Made by a program: the position numbers and the translations under genes. A DNA stretch of 64,000 nt from Mameliella sp. MMSF_3455 (GTDB lineage: Bacteria; Pseudomonadota; Alphaproteobacteria; Rhodobacterales; Rhodobacteraceae), in the NCBI RefSeq assembly GCF_030733205.1, contig NZ_JASHJL010000025.1, positions 1 to 64,000 on the forward strand, read 5' to 3'. Positions 52,707 to 64,000 of this stretch are shown in pieces. How positions within the stretch are numbered: the stretch's first letter is position 1; each line of letters opens with the position of its first letter. The notes under the pieces are model-generated. The model saw only the letters and a list, made by a program, of their open reading frames with translations, did not search any database and was not told where the DNA came from.

Positions 52707-53776
52707 CTGCTCTGCGCGATATCCTTGTCCGGCAGGTCATGGCCAATGGGCCGATGACCTTGGCCGATTACATGGCCGCCTGCCTGATGCATCCGCAGCA
52801 CGGCTATTACAGCACGCGCGATCCGCTTGGCGCCGCGGGCGATTTCACCACCGCGCCGGAAATCAGCCAGATGTTCGGCGAACTGGTCGGCCTGTGCCTT
52901 GCGCAAAGCTGGATGGACCAGGGGGCGCCGGCGACCTTTGTCCTGGCAGAGCTTGGCCCCGGACGCGGCACCCTGATGGCCGACATCCTGCGCGCCACAG
53001 CCCGCGTGCCCGGCTTTCACGACGCGGCCCGCCTGCATCTCGTGGAAACCTCGCCCAAGTTGCGCGCCGAACAGGCCAGCCGACTGCCGCAGGCAAGCTG
53101 GCATGACAGCGTCGACGCGCTGCCCGAAGGGCCGATCTTCCTGGTCGCCAACGAGTTTTTCGACGCGCTGCCGGTGCGCCAGTTCCAGCGTGCGGGCGAC
53201 GCTTGGCAGGAACGTGTGGTGGGTCTGGACGATGACGGCGCACTTGCGCTTGGCCTTGCCGCGCCATCCCCGCAGCCCGGCCTAGCCCATCGGATCGAGG
53301 ACACGCGCGACGGCGATATCGTCGAGACATGCGCCCCTGCGCAGGCCATCGCCGCCGCCCTAGGCGCCCGAATCGCCCGGCACGGTGGCATGGCGCTGAT
53401 CGTCGATTATGGCGACTGGCGGTCGCTCGGCGACACCCTGCAGGCCCTGAAGGGGCACCAGGCCGTCTCGCCGCTGGCGACCCCCGGCGAGGCGGATCTG
53501 ACCACCCATGTCGATTTCGAGGCGCTGGCCTCCGCTGCCGCCCCCGCGACCCATACATTGTTGACCCCGCAGGGCGTTTTTCTGGAACGCCTCGGGATCA
53601 CCGCGCGGGCCCAGGCGCTGGCGCAGCGACTCAGCGGGGAGGCGCTGGACAGCCATGTTGCCGCACATCGCCGGTTGACGCATCCGGCGGAAATGGGATC
53701 ACTGTTCAAGACCATCGCCCTGCTGCCACAGGGTTCCCCGCCCCCGCCCGGACTGGAGCTGCGCGCCACGCCATGA
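52703..53776 (+). CDS. MidA/NDUFAF7-type SAM-dependent methyltransferase
   Basis: This 357-residue methyltransferase belongs to the family of the mitochondrial complex I assembly factor NDUFAF7, which methylates an Arg of the 49-kDa subunit. It has [37 protein letters not shown]-type opening, the SAM-binding [28 protein letters not shown] and [15 protein letters not shown] start at 52703 overlaps the lgt stop as TTGA. The stop overlaps pgeF as ATGA. The lgt-midA-pgeF order is shared by many relatives in this order. Confidence 0.94.
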   Translation: MTALRDILVRQVMANGPMTLADYMAACLMHPQHGYYSTRDPLGAAGDFTTAPEISQMFGELVGLCLAQSWMDQGAPATFVLAELGPGRGTLMADILRATARVPGFHDAARLHLVETSPKLRAEQASRLPQASWHDSVDALPEGPIFLVANEFFDALPVRQFQRAGDAWQERVVGLDDDGALALGLAAPSPQPGLAHRIEDTRDGDIVETCAPAQAIAAALGARIARHGGMALIVDYGDWRSLGDTLQALKGHQAVSPLATPGEADLTTHVDFEALASAAAPATHTLLTPQGVFLERLGITARAQALAQRLSGEALDSHVAAHRRLTHPAEMGSLFKTIALLPQGSPPPPGLELRATP

Positions 53777-54528
53777 CGCTCGAGATCATCACTTCGCTCA
53801 GCCTCTCCCCGCTGCGCCACGGCTTTTTCACGCGCCGGGGCGGTGCCTCCTCGGGAATCTTCTCGGGGCTGAACTGCGGGTCCGGGTCCTCCGACCAGGC
53901 GGAAATCGTTGCCATCAACCGGTCTCGGGTGGCCAGCGCGATGGAAACCGCGCCCGACCGCCTGCTGACCGTGCACCAGGTGCACTCGGCGGATGTCGTC
54001 ACCGTCACCGATCCGCAGGACGCCTCCGGCCAGAAGGCCGACGCGCTGGTCACCGCGACGCCCGGCGTTGCGCTGGGGGTGCTGACGGCCGATTGCCAGC
54101 CCGTGCTGTTCGCCGACCACAGCGCAGGGGTGATCGGCGCGGCCCATGCGGGCTGGCGCGGCGCACGCGACGGAGTTTTGGAATCCACCGTCGAGGCGAT
54201 GCTGGCCCTCGGCGCTGCGCGCGAGGGGATCCGCGCCGTGATCGGCCCGTCGATCAGCCAGCGCGCCTACGAGGTCGGGCCGGAGTTCTTCGAGGATTTC
54301 ATCATCGAAGACGGGCGCAACAGCCGGTTCTTTGCCGGTGGCGCGGGAGACCGCATGATGTTCGACCTGCCCGCCTACGGGATGCACCGCCTGCGCGAGG
54401 CCGGTGTCGAGGCGGAATGGACCCGTCACTGCACCTATTCCGACCCCGAGCGGTTCTACTCCTACCGCCGTGCCACCCACGCCGGCGAGGCGGACTATGG
54501 CCGCCTGATCTCTGCCATCCGCCTCTAG
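53773..54528 (+). CDS. pgeF: Peptidoglycan editing factor PgeF (laccase-domain protein)
   Basis: This 251-residue YfiH-family protein removes wrongly incorporated L-Ser from peptidoglycan precursors; older annotation is polyphenol oxidase. Metal-site motifs are LLTVHQVHSADV, VLTADCQPVLFAD, GAAHAGWRGARDGVLE and IGPSISQRAYEVG. The C-terminus RFYSYRRATHAGEADYGRLI is typical. It is the last gene of the lgt-midA-pgeF operon. Confidence 0.95.
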   Translation: MTLEIITSLSLSPLRHGFFTRRGGASSGIFSGLNCGSGSSDQAEIVAINRSRVASAMETAPDRLLTVHQVHSADVVTVTDPQDASGQKADALVTATPGVALGVLTADCQPVLFADHSAGVIGAAHAGWRGARDGVLESTVEAMLALGAAREGIRAVIGPSISQRAYEVGPEFFEDFIIEDGRNSRFFAGGAGDRMMFDLPAYGMHRLREAGVEAEWTRHCTYSDPERFYSYRRATHAGEADYGRLISAIRL

Positions 54529-54650
54529 CGACGGTCCCCGGCGCCAGCCGGAAACAATCCGCCAATTGGCCCGCCATTGTCCCAATGATGCCGCAATTCG
54601 CTGCAAATTCTAGCGACAGGCACGACCAGAGGCAGAGCAGAGGAGCCGTC

Positions 54651-54806
54651 ATGAAACCGCAGCGCCGCTTTATCGCATCGATCACGGAAACCGCCCGCAA
54701 GGGCGCACCACGCCTGCCGTTCGAACGCGGCGCCCCGCGTGCGGCCATGACCGCCCGCCGTGAGCAGGCACAGGCCCCGCGCCAGCCCAGCGCCAAGAGC
54801 GCCTGA
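54651..54806 (+). CDS. Small basic protein, 51 residues
   Basis: MKPQRRFIASITETARKGA, then LPFERGAPRAAMTARREQ, gives a 51-residue basic, probably disordered protein ending APRQPSAKSA. A strong AGAGGAG ribosome site stands 6 bases before the ATG. Similar small basic proteins of about 50 residues are, as I recall, common in this order. Function unknown; nucleic-acid or envelope association would fit the charge. Confidence 0.7.
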   Translation: MKPQRRFIASITETARKGAPRLPFERGAPRAAMTARREQAQAPRQPSAKSA

Positions 54807-57697
<2,891 letters not shown>

Positions 57698-57721
57698 GGC
57701 GACACCCTAGGACACGCCAAA

Positions 57722-57752
57722 CGGCCCCGGCAACGCGCCGGGGCCGAATTGT
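57722..57752 (+). terminator. Rho-independent terminator after trxB
   Basis: CGGCCCCGGC (57722-57731) and GCCGGGGCCG (57737-57746) form a perfect 10-base stem with a 5-base loop, followed by AATTGTTT. It is 25 bases after the trxB stop. The T-tract is short but the stem is very stable. Confidence 0.8.
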
Positions 57753-57834
57753 TTCCAGGGTCCGGGTTGCACTTTGTCCGAATCGGGGGTCTGCTCTCGG
57801 CATTGCCGTTTTCAAACCAGTGCCCCGTTTCGTT

Positions 57835-58515
57835 ATGCCAGATCCTTTTGCACCCAGTCCCGATACCTCCGTCGCCCTGCTGGTGGATGGCGACAACATC
57901 AGTGCCGCACATGCCGGGCAGTTGATCCACATCGCCTCTCGCAAGGGCCGTGTCACGGTCGCGCGCGTCTACGGCAACCTGACGGTGGCGACCGGCTGGC
58001 AAACGGCGCAAGGGTATCGCCAATGCCACGCCGGTGTCGGCAAGAACGGCGCGGATCTCCTGCTGTGCATGGACGCGATGGAACTGGCTTTGGACGAGTG
58101 CAACCGCACCTTTTTCCTTGCCTCCTCGGACGGGGATTTCACGCACCTGGCGTTGCGCCTGCGTGAATTGGGGCACCACGTCGAAGGCATCGGAGAGGCC
58201 AAGGCGCCCGCCACCTTTCGGGCGGCCTGCCTTGGGTTCACCCAGTTGCAGGTCACCGCCCCTGCACAAGAAGTCTCGACCTTCGATCAGCAGATCCGCA
58301 GCATGATCGCCGCACACAGCCAGCATGGCCGCGGCATGCGGATCGCGGATCTTGGTGCAAAAATGCGGGTACGGCATGGCGCACAGATCAGCGCGCACCC
58401 CGACCGTACCTGGCGTGGTTACCTGGCCAAGCGCCCGCATCTCTTCCAGCTTGCCCCCAAGGGACCAGAGGCAATGGTCCGCTTCCTGCCCGAAGGCTTT
58501 AGCAGCCCGTCCTGA
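57835..58515 (+). CDS. NYN-domain putative RNase with C-terminal LOTUS-like domain
   Basis: This 226-residue protein has a PIN-like NYN domain (about 10-140): VALLVDGDNISAAHA, KNGADLLLCMDAMELAL and FFLASSDGDFTHLALRLRELG supply the Asp residues that bind metal in LabA/DUF88 proteins. The C-terminal part (about 150-225: QQIRSMIAAHSQHGRGMRIADLGAKMR) resembles an OST-HTH/LOTUS RNA-binding domain. The combination suggests an RNA-directed nuclease or RNA-bound regulator. ATG at 57835 is chosen; a GTG 15 bases upstream is possible. It stands alone between two terminators/gaps. Confidence 0.88.
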   Translation: MPDPFAPSPDTSVALLVDGDNISAAHAGQLIHIASRKGRVTVARVYGNLTVATGWQTAQGYRQCHAGVGKNGADLLLCMDAMELALDECNRTFFLASSDGDFTHLALRLRELGHHVEGIGEAKAPATFRAACLGFTQLQVTAPAQEVSTFDQQIRSMIAAHSQHGRGMRIADLGAKMRVRHGAQISAHPDRTWRGYLAKRPHLFQLAPKGPEAMVRFLPEGFSSPS

Positions 58516-58643
58516 CCGGCAACATCCCTGCGTTGCGGATGAGTCACGCTGGCGGAAATCCCCCATGTTCGCGAATTTTGGCTTTTCTGCGGGTGCAAAC
58601 TGTGGGATGCGTTCATCGATGAACACACTTTGAGTCGCCCGCC

Positions 58644-60725
58644 ATGCCCGCCTCCAAGGCACAGCTCATATCGGATGAAGAAGGCCTGCTCTTCCGCCTC
58701 CTGCGCCAGCTTGACGTGGCGCCGGACGTGTCGTCGCAGCGTGCCATCGCCTCCGCGCTGGGTGTCTCTCTCGGACGGTTGAACGCGCTTCTGCGGTCGG
58801 CGGCCGAGGCCGGGTTCATCAAGATCAGCGAACGCGAGGGGCCGGACCGGCGCCAGAGGTTCGCCTACGCGCTGACCTCTCGCGGGGCCGCCGAGAAGAA
58901 CCGGCTCACGGACCGGTTTCTTGCCCGGAAACTCGCGGAATACGACGCACTCCACGCCGAACTGACAGGCACCTCCAGCAACCTGGTTCCCATTAAGCAC
59001 AGGACCGAATTGATGCAGAACAACCTTGCCCCCATCCCCGAGCTGTACGTTTCCTACGACAGCGCGCAGAAACTGAAGGTCGAAGCGGCCGACCTGGTCA
59101 GCCATGACCTGAGCCCGCGCCAGATCTGCGACCTGGAACTGCTGATGAACGGCGGCTTCAACCCGCTCAAAGGCTTCCTGGGCGAGGAAGACTACAACGG
59201 CGTCGTGGAGAACATGCGTCTCGCCGACGGCACCCTGTGGCCGATGCCGATCACGCTGGACGTCAAGAAGGACTTTGCCGACAGCATCGAAATCGGTCAG
59301 GACATTGCCCTGCGCGACCAGGAAGGCGTGATCCTGGGCACCATGACCGTCACCGACAAATGGGTGCCGAACAAGTCGAACGAGGCCGAAAAGGTCTTTG
59401 GCGCCGACGATCTGGCGCATCCGGCCGTCAACTACCTGCACAACACCGCGGGCGAGGTCTATCTGGGCGGTCCGGTGACCGGCATCCAGCAGCCCGTGCA
59501 TTATGACTTCCGCGCCCGCCGCGACACCCCGAACGAGCTGCGTGCCTATTTCCGCAAGCTGGGCTGGCGCCGCGTCGTGGCCTTCCAGACCCGCAACCCG
59601 CTGCACCGTGCACACCAGGAACTGACCTTCCGCGCCGCCAAGGACGCGCAGGCCAACCTGCTGATCCACCCCGTCGTCGGCATGACCAAACCAGGCGACG
59701 TCGATCACTTCACCCGCGTGCGCTGCTACGAGGCAGTCCTGGACAAGTACCCGGCATCGACCACCACCATGTCGCTGCTGCCGCTGGCGATGCGCATGGG
59801 CGGCCCGCGCGAGGCGGTCTGGCACGGCCTGATCCGCAAGAACTTCGGCTGCACCCACATCATCGTCGGCCGCGACCACGCCGGCCCCGGCAAGAACTCT
59901 GCCGGCGAGGACTTCTATGGCCCCTACGACGCGCAGGACCTCTTCCGTGAGCACATGGAAGAAATGGGCATCGAGATGGTCGACTTCAAACACATGGTCT
60001 ATGTGCAGGAACGCGCCCAGTACGAACCCGCCGACGAGATCGAGGACAAGGACAACGTCACCATCCTGAACATCTCGGGCACCGAACTGCGCCGCCGCCT
60101 GGCCGAGGGCCTGGAAATCCCGGAATGGTTCTCCTTCCCCGAGGTGGTGAAGGAACTGCGCCGCACCAAGCCGCCGCGCTCGCAGCAGGGCTTTACCGTC
60201 TTCTTCACCGGCCTGTCCGGCTCGGGCAAGTCGACGATCGCCAACGCGCTGATGGTCAAGCTGATGGAAATGGGCGGCCGCCCGGTGACGCTGCTGGACG
60301 GCGACGTGGTGCGCAAACACCTGTCGTCGGAACTGGGCTTCTCGAAAGAGCACCGCGACCTGAACATCAAGCGCATCGGCTATGTCGCGTCCGAAATCAC
60401 CAAGAACGGCGGCATCGCGATCTGCGCGCCCATCGCGCCCTATACCGCGACCCGCCGCGCCGTGCGCGAGATGATCGAACAGTACGGCGCCTTTACCGAG
60501 GTCCATGTCGCCACCTCTCTGGAGGAATGCGAACGCCGTGACCGCAAGGGCCTGTACAAGCTTGCCCGTGAAGGCAAGATCAAGGAATTCACCGGGATCT
60601 CCGACCCCTATGAAGTCCCCGAGAACGCCGAGCTGGTGGTCGAGACCGAAAACGTCGACGTCGACAACTGCGCCCACCAGGTGATCCTCAAGCTGGAAAG
60701 CATGGGCCTGATCGCCGCGCAGTAA
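58644..60725 (+). CDS. Winged-helix (MarR/EPS-type) domain fused to sulfate adenylyltransferase/APS kinase
   Basis: One uninterrupted 693-residue frame joins two units. Residues 1-110 form a winged helix resembling the MarR-family EPS-associated regulators: LLFRLLRQLDVAPDVSSQRA, ALGVSLGRLNALL, YALTSRGAAEKNRL, RFLARKLAEYDAL. From Met124 (59013) a standard bifunctional sulfate-activation enzyme begins: ATP sulfurylase with QTRNPLHRAHQ (about 315) and GRDHAGPGKNSAGEDFYG (about 408), then APS kinase with TGLSGSGKSTIAN (about 522) and DGDVVRKHLSSELGFSK. It converts sulfate to APS and PAPS. An AGGA 8 bases before 59013 allows independent initiation, so both a fusion and the 570-residue enzyme may be made. 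Confidence 0.92.
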   Translation: MPASKAQLISDEEGLLFRLLRQLDVAPDVSSQRAIASALGVSLGRLNALLRSAAEAGFIKISEREGPDRRQRFAYALTSRGAAEKNRLTDRFLARKLAEYDALHAELTGTSSNLVPIKHRTELMQNNLAPIPELYVSYDSAQKLKVEAADLVSHDLSPRQICDLELLMNGGFNPLKGFLGEEDYNGVVENMRLADGTLWPMPITLDVKKDFADSIEIGQDIALRDQEGVILGTMTVTDKWVPNKSNEAEKVFGADDLAHPAVNYLHNTAGEVYLGGPVTGIQQPVHYDFRARRDTPNELRAYFRKLGWRRVVAFQTRNPLHRAHQELTFRAAKDAQANLLIHPVVGMTKPGDVDHFTRVRCYEAVLDKYPASTTTMSLLPLAMRMGGPREAVWHGLIRKNFGCTHIIVGRDHAGPGKNSAGEDFYGPYDAQDLFREHMEEMGIEMVDFKHMVYVQERAQYEPADEIEDKDNVTILNISGTELRRRLAEGLEIPEWFSFPEVVKELRRTKPPRSQQGFTVFFTGLSGSGKSTIANALMVKLMEMGGRPVTLLDGDVVRKHLSSELGFSKEHRDLNIKRIGYVASEITKNGGIAICAPIAPYTATRRAVREMIEQYGAFTEVHVATSLEECERRDRKGLYKLAREGKIKEFTGISDPYEVPENAELVVETENVDVDNCAHQVILKLESMGLIAAQ

Positions 60726-60750
60726 GACGCGCGCGCCCCGAAAGACGACA

Positions 60751-60779
60751 AAGCCCGGCGCCATCGCGCCGGGCTTTTT
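60751..60779 (+). terminator. Strong rho-independent terminator after sulfate-activation gene
   Basis: AAGCCCGGCGC (60751-60761) and GCGCCGGGCTT (60766-60776) form a perfect 11-base stem with a 4-base loop, followed by TTT. It is 25 bases after the stop at 60725 and 36 bases before the convergent minus-strand gene. AAA on the other side makes it usable in both directions. Confidence 0.93.
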
Positions 60780-60814
60780 CATTGGCGGCAGAGCGCGCTG
60801 CGTTGCCCGGAACC

Positions 60815-62041
60815 TCAACCCCGAACGCTGCCCCGTCCTGCGTGCCCCGGCCGGCCGGCCCCCTTGATCGGACCGAACCTCATGTCCAACCCGTAGGGCT
60901 CCTGACCCCGGGCGAATTTCAAAAGCTTGCCCTGGTCGTGACGCAACTCTTCGAAGAGCCCCTCGAAATCGGTCATCTTCATGTCATAGACCGTCTCGAA
61001 GGCGGGTTCCCAGTCGTCCATCTCTCCGGCCACGCGCCAGAATTCCACCATCCGGTCCTCGCCATAGCGCAGGGCCAGCACGGCCACCGCCAGGTTCGAG
61101 GCGGCATATTCGCCGTCCGAACGGACCGACTGCTTCTTGCGGATGTAGTCCAGCGGCACGGCCTCTTCCTCGTCCCGGGCCCGCAGCGCGGCCAGCATGG
61201 GCACGGACACCTCGCGGGTGGGGCCGCCGCGCGACTTGATCTGCGCCAGATAGGCGCTGCCTTCGACCATCCAGAGCGGCCCCATGCGGCGGCGCCCGGT
61301 CTCATCATAGGCCACCTTGTCATACAGCATCTCGCGCTGAACATGGTGCATGTATTCGTGCAGCATCACGTACTGGTAGCGCCCGCGCCAGATATCGTAA
61401 CTGGTCACGCTGTCCAGGTGCTCGGGCGGCATGCACAGGGCGATCCGGTTGCGATAGGCGCTGCCCATCACCCGCTCGACCCCGATACAGAGATCGTCGG
61501 CGGTGTCCCGTGCCGCGCTGACGGACAGATCCGGAATGCCGGCGACCGGCTCCAGCAACAGCTTTTCCAGGTCGTCGCGCCCAAAGGCCACGATCAGCAC
61601 CGGCTTGGACGCGGTCGTGATGCCATATTCCTGCGCGAACATTTCGCGCGCGTCATCGTAGGACCGCTGGATATAGCCGCGAACTTCATCCGGGATATTC
61701 GGCGCAGTCAGGATCAGGGGCGGTTCCGACGAGGGCATCAGCGCCGCCGCCTGCGGGGCGTACCCGCCGATCTCTCGGCACCACCCCACCGCCGCCCGTT
61801 CCGAGAAATCCGGCAAGCCGGCAAAGATCGCCTGCACGTCCTCGCCCACCAGCCCGCGCATGAATTCCGCCAGCGCCTGCCGCGTCCCCGCGCCGCTGGT
61901 GCCATCGTTCTCGCCCGGGTCGATCCCCAGCGTCGCCAGCTGCCTTTGCACGCAGCTCACATGCCGGTCCGACGCCTCTGCCGCGCCGATACTGGCGGCA
62001 AGGCAAAACGTGAGTGAACACATCAGTTTCTTGATCATCAT
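60815..62041 (-). CDS. Exported HExxH putative metallopeptidase with peptidoglycan-binding-like N-terminus
   Basis: This 408-residue protein has a signal peptide (about 1-23), a peptidoglycan-binding-1-like segment (VSCVQRQLATLGIDPGENDG), and a conserved GWCREIGG. A large domain follows with LHEYMHHVQ (His228-Glu229-His232) and, 28 residues on, MVEGSAYLAQ (Glu260), a gluzincin-like zinc site. Cys30 and Cys88 may form a disulfide. It is a paralogue of the next gene upstream. Two adjacent ATG codons start it. I recognise no named family; a periplasmic or secreted peptidase is the best reading. Confidence 0.75.
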   Translation of the reverse strand: MMIKKLMCSLTFCLAASIGAAEASDRHVSCVQRQLATLGIDPGENDGTSGAGTRQALAEFMRGLVGEDVQAIFAGLPDFSERAAVGWCREIGGYAPQAAALMPSSEPPLILTAPNIPDEVRGYIQRSYDDAREMFAQEYGITTASKPVLIVAFGRDDLEKLLLEPVAGIPDLSVSAARDTADDLCIGVERVMGSAYRNRIALCMPPEHLDSVTSYDIWRGRYQYVMLHEYMHHVQREMLYDKVAYDETGRRRMGPLWMVEGSAYLAQIKSRGGPTREVSVPMLAALRARDEEEAVPLDYIRKKQSVRSDGEYAASNLAVAVLALRYGEDRMVEFWRVAGEMDDWEPAFETVYDMKMTDFEGLFEELRHDQGKLLKFARGQEPYGLDMRFGPIKGAGRPGHAGRGSVRG

Positions 62042-62145
62042 GATGCCGGTCCCTGGATGCTGTCTGGCACCAACTTAGGGAATTCCGTGTCCGGTCAACA
62101 AGTCAGGGGATTCCTACCTCCCACCCCCGCCCGGGATGACAGGCA

Positions 62146-63366
62146 TCACCGCCCCGGCTCTGCCTCTGTCAGCGGGCGGTGCGCCAGGATATGATCGCCG
62201 TTCATGTCCCGGTCGGCGAGGAACTCGCGCTGTGCCATCTCGTCGTCACGCAGCGTCGGATAAAGCGTCTCAAAGCTCTCGACCGTCATGCCGTAGACCT
62301 GCTCGAAGGCGGTGTACCAGTTGTCGGTCTCGCCGACCGCGCGCCAGAAACGGAACAGGGTTTCCTCGCCAAACCGCTCGACCAGCATGGCCACGGCATA
62401 GGCCGAAACGTCATAGGCCTCGACCGTGCGGACCTGCCGCGCCAGCCGGATCTGGCGCGGGGTCAGCTCCGACCCGGCGGCCTGCGCGCGCATCTGGTGC
62501 AGGGCAGGCGCGACGCGACCGAACTTTTCCTCCATGAAGACCAGCTCGATCACTTGCGCGGTGCCTTCGACCATCCAGGCCGGCCCCATGCGCGGGCGCA
62601 CCGCGTCCGGGTTGCGCACCCAGCGGGCCACCTTGTCATAGCTGAACTCGCGCTGTGCGTGGTGAACCACCTCATGTGCCATCGTCACCGACAGGACCAT
62701 GCGGTACAGCTCTGCCAGCCCCGGCTCCTTCAGGGCCAGCGTGGTGCCGCAAAAGGACAGGCCGTCGCGTGAGGCGCTGGCGCCCAGTCCGAACTCGGTG
62801 TTGCAGTCCCGCTTGCCGCGCGCCCGGATCGCCGCCCAGCTCTGCAGCTTCATCGTCCCGGCCTCGTCGATCAAGCGATGCCAGGCTTCGACCTCGGTCG
62901 CCACGATTATGCTGACCTGGCTTGCCAGTTTCACGCCATACCGCCGCTCCAGGAACTCCTCGGCCTCCTGGTAGGCCGTCAGGACATGGTCGGCGATCTC
63001 AGGGTGCACCTCGGGACCGATCAGGATCTTGGGCGGATTGACCGAGGGCATGAGGTTCGCCGCCACGGGGTCGGCCAGCCCGATCTCGCGGCACCAGCCC
63101 ACGGAGGAACGGTTGTCAAAAGGCGGCAGGGTCTCAAAGACAGCACGCGCCCCGGCCTCGCGCGTATCCAGCCAGGCACGCAGGGCGCCGCGCGTGCGTG
63201 GGCCGCTTTGGCCGTCGATCGGTCCGGGATCGAACCCCAGCGCCTTCAACTGTCCCTGCACGCAGGTCACATGCGCATCGCCCGCCGCCTCTGCGCGCAA
63301 CCCGGGCAAGGTCAGGCCCAGCGCCACAAGCGCTGCGAACCTCCATCTGGTCCCCGATCCGGGCAT
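62146..63366 (-). CDS. Second exported HExxH putative metallopeptidase, tandem paralogue
   Basis: This 406-residue protein has the same layout as its downstream neighbour: signal peptide (about 1-28), peptidoglycan-binding-like segment (VTCVQGQLKALGFDPGPIDG), GWCREIG, the zinc-site motif MAHEVVHHAQ (His231-Glu232-His235) and MVEGTAQ (Glu267). Both share the spacing between motifs, but overall identity looks low to moderate, so the duplication is old. It has two additional Cys (CNTEFG and SFCGTT). The 104-base gap between the two genes contains no terminator. Co-transcription is likely. Confidence 0.75.
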   Translation of the reverse strand: MPGSGTRWRFAALVALGLTLPGLRAEAAGDAHVTCVQGQLKALGFDPGPIDGQSGPRTRGALRAWLDTREAGARAVFETLPPFDNRSSVGWCREIGLADPVAANLMPSVNPPKILIGPEVHPEIADHVLTAYQEAEEFLERRYGVKLASQVSIIVATEVEAWHRLIDEAGTMKLQSWAAIRARGKRDCNTEFGLGASASRDGLSFCGTTLALKEPGLAELYRMVLSVTMAHEVVHHAQREFSYDKVARWVRNPDAVRPRMGPAWMVEGTAQVIELVFMEEKFGRVAPALHQMRAQAAGSELTPRQIRLARQVRTVEAYDVSAYAVAMLVERFGEETLFRFWRAVGETDNWYTAFEQVYGMTVESFETLYPTLRDDEMAQREFLADRDMNGDHILAHRPLTEAEPGR

Positions 63367-63597
63367 GGGCGACTCCGATCATCGTGACTGACGTTCGATC
63401 AGTGACGCCCGGCGACGGGCAAGCTGTCAAGACCGAGCCCCCCGCCCCCGCCGGTCCTGCCGGGGCAAGCGCCTGTTGCTGCGGAATTTCTGGCAGGTGA
63501 CAAAAACTTGGGCCCCTGCGGCGCCAGCCGGTCAACGGCTGAAGCGCCCGGGCTTCCGTGATAAACTGTCAAGCATTGAACGTGCTACAGTGATGCC

Positions 63598-64000
63598 ATG
63601 ATTCCCTTGCGCCTCATTCCACTGGCCGCGCTCCTGATCGGATCCGGTCCCGCCCTGGCTGCTGCGCCGGACTGCGCGACGGTTCAGGGCGTTGTGCATA
63701 CCGCCCCGGCCCATGTCGCCGTGAACCTGCAACAGGGCCAGTCGCTGACCATCTCGACACCCGACGCCGGCACCCTGGCCGTTTCGATCGAATTCGGCGG
63801 ACAGGGCGGCACGGATGACGGCATCTGCAACCCGGCCTTCAACAGCACCTCCTGCGACGGGTTCAGCCACACCGCTGCCCGGACGGGCGACTACGGGGTC
63901 GAGGCTTTTGCGCAGCCCGGCGATACCTTCACCCTGTCCTGTGGCGGTGGCGGCGGTGGCGCAGCGGGCCAGGGGCGCAAAGCCGCGCAGGGCACGGGCG
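63598..64000 (+). CDS. Exported protein of unknown function, cut by the window edge
   Basis: The frame starts at 63598 with a clear signal peptide (MIPLRLIPLAALLIGSGPALA, cleavage near ALAAA) and stays open to the right edge, giving 134 residues. The visible mature part is beta-rich (VNLQQGQSLTISTPDAGTL, GDYGVEAFAQPGDTFTLSC) with four Cys, then enters a Gly-rich segment. It may be the start of a larger extracellular or autotransporter-like protein. The gene is divergent from the HExxH pair. Family not recognised. Confidence 0.7.
   Translation, partial: MIPLRLIPLAALLIGSGPALAAAPDCATVQGVVHTAPAHVAVNLQQGQSLTISTPDAGTLAVSIEFGGQGGTDDGICNPAFNSTSCDGFSHTAARTGDYGVEAFAQPGDTFTLSCGGGGGGAAGQGRKAAQGTG

Overview
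The window looks like a chromosomal segment of a high-GC marine alphaproteobacterium of the order Rhodobacterales (Roseobacter group). This is inferred from gene content and protein flavour: the rpmH-rnpA-yidD ... yidC-engB-argB block, an ATP12-type F1 chaperone, phosphatidylcholine synthase, a MidA/NDUFAF7 methyltransferase, UbiK, PgeF, a bifunctional sulfate adenylyltransferase/APS kinase, two Hint-domain proteins and a Bap-like type I adhesin. Most intergenic gaps are short. Many neighbouring genes overlap as ATGA or TGATG, so translational coupling is the rule.

Layout. 1-9 kb (minus strand): a surface-adhesin locus with a 1263-residue protein of nine Ig-like repeats, followed by its type I exporter (TolC-like lipoprotein, ABC transporter with a C39-like domain, HlyD-type adaptor). 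9-12 kb: flavin reductase, di-haem peroxidase/MauG-like protein, NUDIX hydrolase and a small unknown gene. 12.3-24.8 kb: the most distinctive accessory region. A ten-gene minus-strand cluster runs from an inositol-monophosphatase-like phosphatase through a complete peptide-type ABC importer, an M20 amidohydrolase and two APH-type kinases to ethanolamine ammonia-lyase (eutB, eutC). A DeoR-type repressor gene faces it across a CA-rich intergenic region. I read this as a dedicated uptake-and-breakdown pathway for an ethanolamine-containing conjugate; this is inference. 24.8-25.4 kb: an IS5-type transposase remnant beside tRNA-Arg(ACG). 25.4-29 kb: histidine kinase, and a flavoprotein disulfide reductase paired with a TVP38/TMEM64 membrane protein.

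29.3-38.8 kb (plus strand): the housekeeping block rpmH, rnpA, yidD, small proteins, ttcA, an EAL phosphodiesterase, yidC, MOSC protein, engB, argB, a 4Fe-4S protein and a SixA-like phosphatase. 38.8-46.8 kb (minus strand): an orphan amino-acid binding protein, ATP12, HAD phosphatase, RluA-family pseudouridine synthase, fluoride channel, a ferric-reductase-like membrane protein with an intradiol-dioxygenase-like protein, rarA and a DegP-type protease. 46.9-58.5 kb: phosphatidylcholine synthase, two Hint proteins, a transglutaminase-like protein, xylulokinase, ubiK, lgt-midA-pgeF, an Lrp regulator divergent from trxB, and a NYN-domain protein. 58.6-60.7 kb: sulfate adenylyltransferase/APS kinase carrying an unusual in-frame N-terminal winged-helix (MarR/EPS-type) domain. 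60.8-63.4 kb: two tandem paralogous exported HExxH proteins. The right edge cuts an exported protein of unknown function.

Several proteins have family active-site residues replaced: the first ATPase half of the ABC importer, the His of the transglutaminase triad, the His-Glu pair of the disulfide reductase, the GGDEF half of the EAL protein, the nucleophile position of the second Hint protein, and the NUDIX box. These are recorded in the entries and findings.
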